A stretch of 37,891 nucleotides of DNA from Actinobacteria bacterium OV450 (GCA_001298555.1 LJCW01000364.1:1-37891), one strand, 5' to 3'; positions 8,305 to 16,702 are shown, counted from the stretch's first letter. The notes: generated by a model not told the origin, from the letters alone. Program-made: numbers and translations.

Positions 8305-8327
8305 TTTAGCCGGGGGGATATTTCATC

Positions 8328-10499
8328 GTGCGTACGCTTCTTGTAGACAATTACGACTCGTTTACGTATAACCTCTTCCACTATCTGGCCGAGGTCAATG
8401 GCCGGGAGCCGGAAGTCGTCCGAAATGACGATCCGCACTGGAAGATCGCACAACTCGACGCCTTCGACAACGTCGTCATCTCGCCGGGCCCCGGCACGCC
8501 GCGCCGGGCCGCCGACTTCGGCGTGTGCACCGAGATCATCGAGCGCTCGACGCTGCCGCTGCTCGGCATCTGCCTCGGCCACCAGGGGATCGGCCATGTC
8601 CACGGCGCCACGGTCGACCGGGCGCCGGAGCCCCGGCACGGCCGCACCTCGCCCGTCCTGCACGACGGCACCGGGCTGTTCGCGGGGCTGCCCTCACCGC
8701 TGGAGGTGGTCCGCTACCACTCACTCGCCGTGACGGACCTGCCGGACGGGCTCGAAGCCACCGCCTGGACCCCGGACGGCATCCTGATGGGGCTGCGGCA
8801 CCGGTCGCGGCCGATGTGGGGGGTGCAGTTCCACCCCGAGTCGATTTGCAGTCAGTACGGGATCGAGCTGCTTGCAAACTTCGCCGGGCTGACCCGCGCA
8901 CACCGGGCGGACCGCCCGGACCGGATGCCGGGGACCCCGCGTCGGGCTCCCGTACCCGCTCCCGTACCCGCTGCCGCTCGGGCCGCCGTTCGCGTGTCCG
9001 CTCCCGCGCCCGTGTCCGCGCCCGCTCCCGCCGAGGAGCCCCCGGTGCGCCGGCTGCGGGTGGCCGCGCGCAGGCTGTCCACGCGCTGGTGCCCCGAGAC
9101 CGTCTACGACCAGCTCTTCCGCGGCAACGACCACGCCTACTGGCTGGACAGCAGCCTGCCCGGCGGCGACCGCGGCCGGTTCTCGGTCATGGGCGACGCC
9201 ACCGGACCGCTCGCCCGGGTCGCCACCGCCGACGTGTGGAGCGGGTGCGTCACCGTCGAGTCGGCGGGCGGCGGGAGCGAACTGGTCGCCGCCCCCTTCC
9301 TGGAGTGGCTCGACCGCGACCTGCGCTCCCTGCACACCGAACTCCCGCAGCTGCCCTTCGACTTCACCCTCGGCTGGGTCGGCTACCTCGGCTACGAGCT
9401 GAAGGCCGAGTGCGGCGGCGACCTCGTGCACCGCTCGCCGGTCGCCGACGCCACCATGGTCTTCGCGGACCGGGCCCTGGTCTTCGACCACGCCGAGAAC
9501 GCCACGTACCTGCTGGCACTGGTGGAGGGGACCGGCGAGCGGTCGTCGGCCGCGGCCGACGCCTGGCTCATCGGCACGGGGGAGCGGCTCGCCGCGCTCG
9601 CCGGCCTGAGCCTGCCGGAGCCCCGGCCGGCCGCCTCCGGCGGTGAGATCAGCCTGCGCCACGACCGCGGCGCCTACCTGGACCTCATCGGCAGCTGCCT
9701 GGAGGAGATCGCCGCCGGCGAGACGTACGAGGTCTGCCTCACCAACATGGCGGAGACCGAGGCCGGCCTCGACCCCTGGGCCGCGTACCGGACCCTGCGC
9801 CGCAGCAGTCCGGCGCCGTTCGCCGCGCTGCTCCAGTTCGGCGAGCTGTCCGTGCTCAGCACCTCGCCCGAGCGGTTCCTGCGCGTCTCGCGCGACGGGC
9901 TCGTCGAGTCCTCCCCCATCAAGGGCACGCGGCCGCGCGGCGCCACCCCGCAGGAGGAGGCCGAGCTGATCGCGGACCTGCTGACGGACGAGAAGGACCG
10001 CTCCGAGAACCTCATGATCGTCGACCTGGTCCGCAACGACCTCGGCCGGTGCGCGGTGCCCGGCTCGGTCGAGGCCGACGACCTGTTCCGGGTCGAGACG
10101 TACGCCACCGTGCACCAGCTGGTGAGCACGGTACGGGCGCGCCTGCGGCCGGAGTCGTCGGCGGTGGACTGCGTGCGCGCCGCCTTCCCGGGCGGTTCCA
10201 TGACCGGAGCCCCCAAGCTGCGCACGATGCAGATCATCGACCGGCTGGAGGGCGGCCCGCGCGGGGTGTACTCGGGCGCGATCGGCTACTTCTCGCTGTC
10301 CGGCGCCGCTGACCTGAGCATCGTGATCCGCACCGCCACGATCACCGCCGACCGGGTCCGGTACGGGGTGGGCGGGGCCGTGGTGGCCCTGTCCGACCCG
10401 GCGGCCGAGTACGAGGAGACGGCCGTCAAGGCAGCTCCGCTGCTGGCGCTGACGAACACCCGGTTCCCGGAGCGGAAGCGAGCCCGGATCCCGTCCTGA
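8328..10499 (+). CDS. pabAB: Fused aminodeoxychorismate synthase (PabA-PabB)
   Basis: It converts chorismate and glutamine to 4-amino-4-deoxychorismate (ADC). The N-terminal glutamine amidotransferase shows MRTLLVDNYDSFTYNL, SPGPGTP, nucleophile Cys82 in GICLGHQ and His169/Glu171 in QFHPES. An Ala/Pro/Val-rich linker (about 205-245) precedes the PabB domain. The box PIKGTRPRG places Lys at position 532, the residue that marks ADC synthases against the Ala of anthranilate synthases. FPGGSMTGAPK and GVYSGAIGY complete the active site. Fused copies of about 700 residues are typical of actinobacterial antibiotic clusters (candicidin, chloramphenicol). The GTG start follows GGGGGGA. No ADC lyase or mutase gene is visible in this window, so the fate of ADC is open. 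Confidence 0.93.
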   Translation: MRTLLVDNYDSFTYNLFHYLAEVNGREPEVVRNDDPHWKIAQLDAFDNVVISPGPGTPRRAADFGVCTEIIERSTLPLLGICLGHQGIGHVHGATVDRAPEPRHGRTSPVLHDGTGLFAGLPSPLEVVRYHSLAVTDLPDGLEATAWTPDGILMGLRHRSRPMWGVQFHPESICSQYGIELLANFAGLTRAHRADRPDRMPGTPRRAPVPAPVPAAARAAVRVSAPAPVSAPAPAEEPPVRRLRVAARRLSTRWCPETVYDQLFRGNDHAYWLDSSLPGGDRGRFSVMGDATGPLARVATADVWSGCVTVESAGGGSELVAAPFLEWLDRDLRSLHTELPQLPFDFTLGWVGYLGYELKAECGGDLVHRSPVADATMVFADRALVFDHAENATYLLALVEGTGERSSAAADAWLIGTGERLAALAGLSLPEPRPAASGGEISLRHDRGAYLDLIGSCLEEIAAGETYEVCLTNMAETEAGLDPWAAYRTLRRSSPAPFAALLQFGELSVLSTSPERFLRVSRDGLVESSPIKGTRPRGATPQEEAELIADLLTDEKDRSENLMIVDLVRNDLGRCAVPGSVEADDLFRVETYATVHQLVSTVRARLRPESSAVDCVRAAFPGGSMTGAPKLRTMQIIDRLEGGPRGVYSGAIGYFSLSGAADLSIVIRTATITADRVRYGVGGAVVALSDPAAEYEETAVKAAPLLALTNTRFPERKRARIPS

Positions 10500-11454
10500 T
10501 CCCCCAGCCGCGCTGGAGGCGGGCGAGTCCCGCCGTCTCCAGCGCGGCTGCGACCCCTCGGGCGGGGACGCCGAGCCGCTCCAGGGCCCGCAGCGCGCAG
10601 GTGGCCTCCGCATCGGCGTTGAGCAGGGTGTCGCCGCTCAGCTCCGGTTTCAGCGCGGCGGCCTCCAGGGTGTCGACGGACAGGGCGAGCGCGGTGTTCC
10701 AGCCCACCAGGGCGCCCACCCCGCCGTCCGCGCCGGTGCCCCACAGCAGCCGCGGCTGCGGGGCGCCGTTGGCCCGGAGCACCCGCCACCAGTCCCCGGA
10801 CAGCCGTTCCTCGCGCAGCCGGTACATCCTGCGGGCCACGGCCAGGCCGGCGGCGCCGCGTACCTCGTGGCGGGGGCCGACGCCCAGCTCGTCCAGCCGG
10901 GCGTCGACTTCGGCGTCGAACAGGCCCACCGGGAACGAGGCCACCATGGGGGCGTCGCCGAGCGGCCGGCCGCAGGACAGCGACCGCTCCAGGCCGGCGA
11001 CATAGGCGTCGAGGACCTCGGCGTAGCGCTCGTCCGAGAAGACCATCGCGGCGTGCACCCCGATTCCCTCGGCGAGGCAGTCGGTCATCGCCTCCAGGCC
11101 CGCCGGGGTCATGGGGATGCGCACGAGCGCGTTGGGGCGGGCCACCGACCGGTGCAGGGCACGGGCCGCCGCGCCCAGGGCCTTCGCGTCATGGGCCCGG
11201 TGCGGGGACACGGGCACGGAGACCTGGCCCACCATGCCCCTGCCGGCCTCGAACACGGGCAGCAGGAGGTCACAGGCCCGGCGGAGCTGTGCCAGGGTGC
11301 TGCCCGCCGGTGCGAGGGCGTTGTGGAAGTGGGCGCCCAGGGTCGGATACCGGACTCCGGCGTCGAACTCTTCCGGATCCTGCGCGCTCAGCCACGGCGA
11401 GACCCCCTCGGACACCAGTTGTTTCAGCAGCGCTCCCGCTCCTTGACTCACCAC
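10426..11454 (-). CDS. Transaldolase-like protein lacking the Schiff-base lysine
   Basis: The sequence follows transaldolases: LLKQLVSEGVSPWL at the N terminus, then ARPNALVRIPMTPAGLEAM and MVFSDERYAEVLDAYVAGLE. In active enzymes the box reads IKIPAT; here it is VRIPMT, so the catalytic Lys is Arg112. The SIEVDPR-like box reads SVPVSPHR, losing the acidic residue, and the TTNPTIF segment is missing. It is therefore unlikely to be a working transaldolase. It could be a decaying remnant or a protein with a new role. The start is GTG (11454, or 11451). Its last 74 bp overlap the 3' end of pabAB on the other strand, so the true C terminus may be shorter in sense than the open frame suggests. Confidence 0.72.
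   Translation of the reverse strand: MVSQGAGALLKQLVSEGVSPWLSAQDPEEFDAGVRYPTLGAHFHNALAPAGSTLAQLRRACDLLLPVFEAGRGMVGQVSVPVSPHRAHDAKALGAAARALHRSVARPNALVRIPMTPAGLEAMTDCLAEGIGVHAAMVFSDERYAEVLDAYVAGLERSLSCGRPLGDAPMVASFPVGLFDAEVDARLDELGVGPRHEVRGAAGLAVARRMYRLREERLSGDWWRVLRANGAPQPRLLWGTGADGGVGALVGWNTALALSVDTLEAAALKPELSGDTLLNADAEATCALRALERLGVPARGVAAALETAGLARLQRGWGIRTGSGLASAPGTGCSSAPAAELP
10505..10550. terminator. Two-tier hairpin just after the ADC synthase stop
   Basis: A perfect 14-bp outer stem (10505-10518 with 10537-10550) encloses a short GC inner stem (GCGGG/CCCGC). It starts 6 bp after the pabAB stop. It lies inside the 3' coding part of the convergent transaldolase-like gene, so it probably terminates plus-strand transcription there. 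Confidence 0.7.
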
Positions 11455-11755
11455 GGGACCGACCTTAGGGCGTCATGACATGCGCCTGAAATGAAACCGT
11501 CGATGGTGTGTCAAGTACAGGGCGCCCGGTGTTCCGTTTCCCGTCGCGCGCGCGGACCCTAAAGGGTTTCCCGCGGGTCCGGCCGCGCCCTTCCGGCCAA
11601 TGCGTCAGGTCGATTTCGGAATCCTCCTTTCGACCTGACCGAATATGCACCCACCTGACGGAGTGGCGAATCTGTGGTGGTTCACTCGAATGGCTGTTTC
11701 ACAGACTTCTGGCTGCATCTGATGTCACGGCAGGTTCAGCACTGGGAGGTGCCGC
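11455..11755. promoter_or_regulatory. Divergent promoter region of the DAHP synthase operon
   Basis: The region is more AT-rich than its surroundings and holds no convincing gene. A perfect 10-bp dyad, GTCAGGTCGA (11604-11613) and TCGACCTGAC (11630-11639), is separated by 16 bp. A second dyad GGACCC-N15-GGGTCC lies upstream, and GTCATGAC is a perfect 8-bp palindrome at 11472-11479. A GGGAGGTG ribosome-binding site precedes the ATG at 11756. Confidence 0.5.
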
Positions 11756-12925
11756 ATGCACGGTGTTGCACGCTGGAAATCATTGCCCGCGGGCCAACAG
11801 CCCGTTTGGCCGGATGAAGACGCCCTGGAGAATGCCAGGGCCGAACTCGCGGAGTCGCCCGCACTCGTTCGCCGGGAGGACGTCGAAGACCTTCGCGCCC
11901 TGCTCGCCGCGGCGTCGCGGGGCGAGGTGCAGGTCGTCCAGGGCGGCGACTGCGCGGAGGACCCGGCGGAGTGCACCCCCGGCTATGTGGCGCGCAAGGC
12001 GGCGCTTCTCGATGTGCTGGCCGGTGTCATGAAGACGCGTTCGCTCAAGCCCGTCATCCGGGTGGGCCGGCTGGCCGGCCAGTTCGGCAAGCCCCGCTCC
12101 AACCCGACCGAGACGGTGGCCGGGGTCGAGCTGCCCGTCTACCGCGGACACATGGTCAACAGCCCGGAGCCGGACCCCGAGCTGCGCCGGCCCGACCCGC
12201 AGCGGCTGGTCGCCGGCTACCAGGCGGCCTCGGGGGCCATGGCCTCGCTGGGCTGGCACGGCGAGGCACGCCCCTCCGCGGCCGAGGCCCCGGTATGGAC
12301 CAGCCACGAGGCGCTCCTGCTCGACTACGAGGGCCCGATGCTGCGCACGCAGCCGGACGGCTCCGTGCTGCTGACGTCGACGCACTGGCCGTGGATGGGC
12401 GAGCGCACCCGCGAGCTGGACGGCGCCCACGTCGAGCTCTTCGCGTCGATCGCCAACCCGGTCGCCACCAAGGTCGGTCCGAAGATGACCCCGGCCGAGC
12501 TGGTGGAGCTGTGCGGGCGGCTCGACCCGCGGCGCGAGCCGGGCCGGCTCACGCTGATCTCCCGGATGGGCCAGGGCAAGGCAGCCGAGAAGCTGCCGGA
12601 GCTGGTCCGCGCGGTCCGCGAGGCCGGACACCCGGTGCTGTGGATGTGCGACCCCATGCACGGAAATACCGTGAGTGCGCCCGGTGGCATCAAGACCCGT
12701 TACGTCGAAACGGTCGTACGCGAGGTCGAGGAATTCCAGAAGGCCGTGGTCGACAACGGCGGGGTGGCGGCCGGCCTCCACCTGGAAACCACCCCGGACC
12801 AGGTTCACGAATGTGTTTCCGACGAATACCACGTCGATGAGCTGGGCGAGAAGTACACCTCGTTCTGCGACCCGCGCCTCAATTCCGAGCAGGCCATCGA
12901 AGTCGCCTCCGCCTGGCGCGGCTGA
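11756..12925 (+). CDS. Type II (plant-type/PhzC-like) DAHP synthase
   Basis: It condenses phosphoenolpyruvate and erythrose 4-phosphate to DAHP, the first step of the shikimate pathway. Diagnostic type II motifs are QGGDCAED, RVGRLAGQFGKPRS, KVGPKMTP, WMCDPMHGNT, GLHLETTPDQVHEC and YTSFCDPRLN, which include the metal-binding Cys, His, Glu and Asp residues. At 389 residues it is shorter than primary-metabolism actinobacterial enzymes (about 450-460) and lacks much of their N-terminal extension. This is typical of secondary-metabolism copies such as PhzC and suggests reduced feedback control by aromatic amino acids. The ATG follows a strong GGGAGGTG site. It opens the operon with the dehydrogenase, PhzD and PhzE homologues. 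Confidence 0.93.
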   Translation: MHGVARWKSLPAGQQPVWPDEDALENARAELAESPALVRREDVEDLRALLAAASRGEVQVVQGGDCAEDPAECTPGYVARKAALLDVLAGVMKTRSLKPVIRVGRLAGQFGKPRSNPTETVAGVELPVYRGHMVNSPEPDPELRRPDPQRLVAGYQAASGAMASLGWHGEARPSAAEAPVWTSHEALLLDYEGPMLRTQPDGSVLLTSTHWPWMGERTRELDGAHVELFASIANPVATKVGPKMTPAELVELCGRLDPRREPGRLTLISRMGQGKAAEKLPELVRAVREAGHPVLWMCDPMHGNTVSAPGGIKTRYVETVVREVEEFQKAVVDNGGVAAGLHLETTPDQVHECVSDEYHVDELGEKYTSFCDPRLNSEQAIEVASAWRG

Positions 12926-12953
12926 GGCCGAAGAAGAAAGAGGGGGTTACTCC

Positions 12954-13724
12954 ATGGAAGGAAAGATCGCTCTGGTCACCGGAGCGGCCGGCGGCATCGG
13001 TGAGGCCATCGTCCGCGCCCTGGCCTCCCGGGGCGTCCGGGTGGCCGCGGTCGACCGGGACGCCGACCGTCTGCGCGACGTCGCCAAGTCCGTCGGCGAG
13101 GAGGGCGGGCGGGTCGACCCGTTCCCGGCCGACGTCACCGCCAGCGCCGACGTCGAATCGCTGGTCGACGACGTCGAGGCGCTCGTCGGACCGCTCGACT
13201 TCCTCGTCAACGCGGCCGGCGTGCTGCGGCTCGCCGAGGCGCGCAAGCTGACCGACCAGGAGTGGAGCACGACGTTCGCGGTCAACACCACGGGGGTCTT
13301 CTTCGTCTCCCGGGCCGTCGTCAACCGCATGGTGCCGCGCCGCCGGGGCGCGATCGTCACGATCGCCTCCAACGCCGCGGGCACCGCCCGTACCGAGATG
13401 TCCGCGTACGCCGCCTCCAAGGCCGCCGCGACGATGTTCACCAAGTGCCTCGGGCTGGAGGTCGCCAAGTTCGGCATCCGCGCGAACCTCGTCGCGCCGG
13501 GCTCCACGGACACCCCCATGCTCAACTCCATGTGGCAGGACGAGAGCAGCGCGCGGGCCTCCATCGACGGGGTCCCCGACGCGTACCGCGTCGGCATCCC
13601 GCTCGGCAAGCTCGCGCGTCCCGAGGACGTCGCCGAGGCGGTGGTCTTCCTGCTCTCCGACAAGGCCGCCCACATCACCATGCACGACCTCACCGTGGAC
13701 GGCGGTGCGGCGCTCGGTGCCTGA
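12954..13724 (+). CDS. EntA/DhbA-like SDR, probable 2,3-dihydro-3-hydroxyanthranilate dehydrogenase
   Basis: This 256-residue short-chain dehydrogenase has the cofactor motif TGAAGGIG, NAAG, a Ser in TIASNAAG, and catalytic Tyr152/Lys156 (YAASK). The segment APGSTDTPML followed by W matches the SPGSTDT...W region typical of 2,3-dihydro-2,3-dihydroxybenzoate dehydrogenases. With PhzE- and PhzD-type genes directly downstream, its most likely role is NAD-dependent aromatisation of dihydro-hydroxyanthranilate to 3-hydroxyanthranilate. It could also act on an analogous dihydro product made from ADC. The start is ATG after AGAGGGGG, 28 bp behind the DAHP synthase stop. Confidence 0.86.
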   Translation: MEGKIALVTGAAGGIGEAIVRALASRGVRVAAVDRDADRLRDVAKSVGEEGGRVDPFPADVTASADVESLVDDVEALVGPLDFLVNAAGVLRLAEARKLTDQEWSTTFAVNTTGVFFVSRAVVNRMVPRRRGAIVTIASNAAGTARTEMSAYAASKAAATMFTKCLGLEVAKFGIRANLVAPGSTDTPMLNSMWQDESSARASIDGVPDAYRVGIPLGKLARPEDVAEAVVFLLSDKAAHITMHDLTVDGGAALGA

Positions 13725-13748
13725 GAACGGTGCGACCCGTCAGCGAAC

Positions 13749-13772
13749 CGTGAACGAGAGCGTGAACGAGAG
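13749..13772 (+). repeat. Perfect 12-bp tandem duplication before the PhzD-type gene
   Basis: CGTGAACGAGAG occurs twice in a row immediately upstream of the GGGAGAAAGG ribosome-binding region of the gene starting at 13783. It may be chance slippage or may affect mRNA structure at the start. Confidence 0.6.
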
Positions 13773-13782
13773 GGAGAAAGGC

Positions 13783-14463
13783 ATGGCAGGCATACCTGCG
13801 ATCAGCCCCTATCCGATGCCGTCGGCGGCCGACCTGCCCGCCTCCGCCGTCGACTGGGACGTGGATCCGGACCGCGCCGTCCTGTTGGTGCACGACCTGC
13901 AGAAGTACTTCCTGGCCGCCTTCCCGGCGGGCGAGCAGCCCGTCGTGGACCTGTCCCGCAACGCCGGCGAGCTGCGTGTACGCGCCGCCGAACTCGGCAT
14001 CCCGGTCGCTTACACGGCGCAGCCGGGCGGAATGACCCCCGAGGAGCGCGGGCTCCTCAAGGACTTCTGGGGCCCGGGCATGCAGCCCAGCCCGGAGCAC
14101 CGCCAGGTCGTGGACCCGGTGGCACCCGCCGCCGGCGACTGGATGCTCACCAAGTGGCGCTACAGCGCCTTCTTCAAGACCGATCTGCTGGAGCGGATGC
14201 GCGCACGGGGCCGCGACCAGCTGATCATCTGCGGGGTGTACGCCCACGTGGGCGTCCTGATGACCGCGGTCGATGCGTTCACCAACGACATCCAGCCCTT
14301 CCTGGTCGCCGACGCCATCGCCGACTTCAGCTGGGAGGAGCACCGGATGGCGCTCGAGTACGCCGCCGGCCGCTGCGCCCGCCTCACCACCACCAAGGAG
14401 CTCCTGACCGCCCTCCCCGACCGGGTGGCCGCGTACGCGGGAGCGGGAGGGGAATCCGCATGA
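13783..14463 (+). CDS. phzD-like: PhzD-type isochorismatase (vinyl-ether hydrolase)
   Basis: It hydrolyses the enolpyruvyl ether of 2-amino-2-deoxyisochorismate (ADIC) to trans-2,3-dihydro-3-hydroxyanthranilate (DHHA) and pyruvate. From MAGIPAISPYPMPS the catalytic aspartate falls at Asp38 (LLVHDLQKYF), the same position as in PhzD, and the catalytic lysine is Lys124 (LTKWRYSAFF). ICGVYAHVGVLMTA has Gly-Val-Tyr-Ala where related amidohydrolases have a nucleophilic Cys, as in true isochorismatases. PhzD has been reported to accept ADC and chorismate as well as ADIC, which matters here because an ADC synthase is encoded nearby. The stop overlaps the next start (ATGA), indicating translational coupling. 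Confidence 0.92.
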   Translation: MAGIPAISPYPMPSAADLPASAVDWDVDPDRAVLLVHDLQKYFLAAFPAGEQPVVDLSRNAGELRVRAAELGIPVAYTAQPGGMTPEERGLLKDFWGPGMQPSPEHRQVVDPVAPAAGDWMLTKWRYSAFFKTDLLERMRARGRDQLIICGVYAHVGVLMTAVDAFTNDIQPFLVADAIADFSWEEHRMALEYAAGRCARLTTTKELLTALPDRVAAYAGAGGESA

Positions 14464-16343
14464 CCGCGGACCTGCTGGGCCGGATCCTGACCGGCCGGCC
14501 GCCGTCCTTCGCGCTGATCCACCGTCCGGAGACCACCGTCACCGGGCAACTGGACCTGTTCCTGGGCGAGTTCACCGAGGCGGCCACGCTCGCGGACATC
14601 CCGCTGCGGGACGTCGAGGCGGGCGCCGGGGCCCGTCAGGACGTGCTGACCCTGGTCCCGTACCGGCAGCTCGCCGAGCGCGGTTTCGAGGCCCCCGACG
14701 ACGGCACCCCGCTGCTCGCGATGGTGATCGAGGAGCAGGGCCGGGTGTCCCTCGACACGGTCCTGTCCGCGATCCCCGACGCCCCCGTCCACCTCGCGCC
14801 GGGCGGCGACTTCGACATCGACGACGACACGTACGCCGAGACGGTCCGCCGCGTCATCGCGGACGAGATCGGCACCGGCGCCGGCGCCAACTTCGTGATG
14901 AAGCGGTCCTTCGTGGCCGACATCAGCGAGTACTCCGTCGCCGCCGCGCTGCGCTTCTTCCGCCGGCTGCTGGAACGGGAGACCGGCGCCTACTGGACGT
15001 TCATCGTGCACACCGGCGGGCGCACCCTCATCGGCGCCTCGCCCGAGCGCCACGTGAGCCTCTCCGGCGGCCGGGCCGTGATGAACCCCATCAGCGGCAC
15101 GTACCGGTTCCCCGCCTCGGGCCCCGAACTGCCCGGCGTCATGGACTTCCTCGCCGACCGCAAGGAGGCCGACGAGCTGTACATGGTCGTCGACGAGGAA
15201 CTCAAGATGATGGCCCGGATCTGCGAATCGGGCGGCCGGGTCGTCGGGCCGTACCTCAAGGAGATGGCCCGCCTCGCCCACACCGAGTACTTCATCGAGG
15301 GCCGCACCTCCCGCGACCCCCGGGAGATCCTGCACGAGACCCTGTTCGCACCGACCGTCACCGGGTCCCCGCTGGAGAGCGCGGGCCGGGTCATCAAGAA
15401 GTACGAGCCCCAGGGCCGTGGCTACTACAGCGGCGTCCTGGCCCTGATGGGCCAGGACGAGAACAGCGAGCGGACGCTGGACTCGGCGATCCTGATCCGC
15501 ACCGCCGACATCGACGCCGGCGGCCGGATGCGCATCGGCGTCGGCGCCACCCTCGTGCGCCACTCGGACCCGCTGTCCGAGGTCGCCGAGACCCGGGCGA
15601 AGGCGGCCGGCCTGCTCGCCATGTTCGAGCGGTCGGGGCCGCGCCGCTTCGGCGACCACCCGGACGTCCGGGCGGCGCTGAGCCGGCGCAACGCCACGAT
15701 CGCCGGGTTCTGGCTGGACGACGACGCCTCCCGGGCCCGGCCGGTGCCGCTGCTGGTGGGCCGCAAGGTGCTGGTGGTCGACGCGGAGGACACGTTCACC
15801 GCGATGATCGAGCACCAGCTGCGGGCCATGGAGGCCGACGTCACGGTCTGCCGGTTCGACGAGCCGTACAGCTTCGCCCCGTACGACCTGGTCGTGATGG
15901 GCCCGGGGCCGGGCGACCCGCGCGACGTGGACCACCCGAAGATCGCGCACCTGCGGTCCGCGGTGGACGTCCTCCTCGCCGAGGGGCGGCCGTTCCTCGC
16001 GGTCTGCCTCAGCCACCAGGTGCTCAGCACGAAGCTGGGCTTCTCCCTCAAGCGCCGGGACCAGCCCAACCAGGGCGTGCAGCGGGAGATCGAGCTGTTC
16101 GGACGGCGCGAGCGCGTCGGCTTCTACAACACCTTCGCCGCGCAGAGCGCCTCCGACTCCGTCGAGGTGCCCGGGATCGGCACGGTCGAGGTGTGCCGGG
16201 AGCCGGGGACCAGGGAGGTGCACGCCCTGCGCGGGCCGGGCTTCCGCTCGATGCAGTTCCACGCCGAGTCGGTGCTCACCGAGGACGGCATCCGCATCGT
16301 CAGCGAAGCCCTGTCCGGACTGCTGCGGGAGCGGGCCGTATGA
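14460..16343 (+). CDS. phzE-like: PhzE-type 2-amino-2-deoxyisochorismate (ADIC) synthase
   Basis: This 627-residue fusion places the chorismate-converting domain first and the glutamine amidotransferase second, the order of PhzE. The MNPISGTYRFP box (from residue 208) is the PhzE/ADIC-synthase version of the PIAGT/PIKGT motif. The C-terminal amidotransferase has MGPGPGDPRD, nucleophile Cys516 in CLSHQ, and His601/Glu603 in QFHAES. Ammonia from glutamine is added to chorismate to give ADIC without lyase activity. The ATG overlaps the isochorismatase stop and the stop overlaps the next gene, so the three are translated as a unit. The length equals that of PhzE proteins of phenazine producers. 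Confidence 0.93.
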   Translation: MTADLLGRILTGRPPSFALIHRPETTVTGQLDLFLGEFTEAATLADIPLRDVEAGAGARQDVLTLVPYRQLAERGFEAPDDGTPLLAMVIEEQGRVSLDTVLSAIPDAPVHLAPGGDFDIDDDTYAETVRRVIADEIGTGAGANFVMKRSFVADISEYSVAAALRFFRRLLERETGAYWTFIVHTGGRTLIGASPERHVSLSGGRAVMNPISGTYRFPASGPELPGVMDFLADRKEADELYMVVDEELKMMARICESGGRVVGPYLKEMARLAHTEYFIEGRTSRDPREILHETLFAPTVTGSPLESAGRVIKKYEPQGRGYYSGVLALMGQDENSERTLDSAILIRTADIDAGGRMRIGVGATLVRHSDPLSEVAETRAKAAGLLAMFERSGPRRFGDHPDVRAALSRRNATIAGFWLDDDASRARPVPLLVGRKVLVVDAEDTFTAMIEHQLRAMEADVTVCRFDEPYSFAPYDLVVMGPGPGDPRDVDHPKIAHLRSAVDVLLAEGRPFLAVCLSHQVLSTKLGFSLKRRDQPNQGVQREIELFGRRERVGFYNTFAAQSASDSVEVPGIGTVEVCREPGTREVHALRGPGFRSMQFHAESVLTEDGIRIVSEALSGLLRERAV

Positions 16344-16648
16344 AGGCGACCGTGGCCTGGTGGGACCTGGAGGGCTCGGGGCACACCATCGAGTCGCTGC
16401 GGGCGTACCTGCACGACGAGGCGATCGACCGGTTCGCCGCCGTCGAGGGGCTGCGCCTGAAGTTCTGGATCGCGGACCCGCAGACGCAGCGCTGGGGCGC
16501 GGTGATGCTGTGGGAGACCGCGGAGGCGGCGGCGCAGCCGCTGGCCCCGCGGGCGGCCGAGCTGATCGGGCGGGCCCCGGTCTCGTACACGGTGTTCGAC
16601 GTGGAGGCGACCGTCGAGGGCGTCCCCCTGCTGCCCGGCAGGGTGTGA
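16340..16648 (+). CDS. Small YdhR-like (dimeric alpha-beta barrel) protein
   Basis: The 102-residue product (MKATVAWWDLEGSGHTIESL, then FAAVEGLRLKFWIADPQTQRWGAVMLWET) resembles the YdhR putative monooxygenase group of dimeric ferredoxin-like barrels. Its ATG overlaps the ADIC synthase stop (ATGA), so its synthesis is tied to ADIC production. Related small proteins can act as cofactor-free monooxygenases, cyclases or chaperone-like helpers. No catalytic residues can be assigned with confidence. Confidence 0.7.
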   Translation: MKATVAWWDLEGSGHTIESLRAYLHDEAIDRFAAVEGLRLKFWIADPQTQRWGAVMLWETAEAAAQPLAPRAAELIGRAPVSYTVFDVEATVEGVPLLPGRV

Positions 16649-16665
16649 CCCACGCGCACACGGGC

Positions 16666-16702
16666 GGCCCCCCACACCCCCTCTCCGGGGGTGCGGGGGG
16701 CC
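16666..16702. terminator. Bidirectional hairpin terminator between convergent genes
   Basis: Arms of 16 nt (16666-16681 and 16687-16702) pair with one mismatch around a 5-nt loop. It lies between the YdhR-like stop (16648) and the DUF1857-like stop (16715), closing the DAHP synthase-to-YdhR operon. Confidence 0.75.

Noticed and set aside
13783..14463. Nicotinamidase-type cysteine hydrolase
   Set aside because: Asp and Lys are kept but the nucleophilic Cys position reads GVYA, as in PhzD/isochorismatases.
14460..16343. Anthranilate synthase (TrpEG) for tryptophan
   Set aside because: The motif is PISGTYRFP and the domain order and length match PhzE/ADIC synthases, with PhzD coupled directly upstream.
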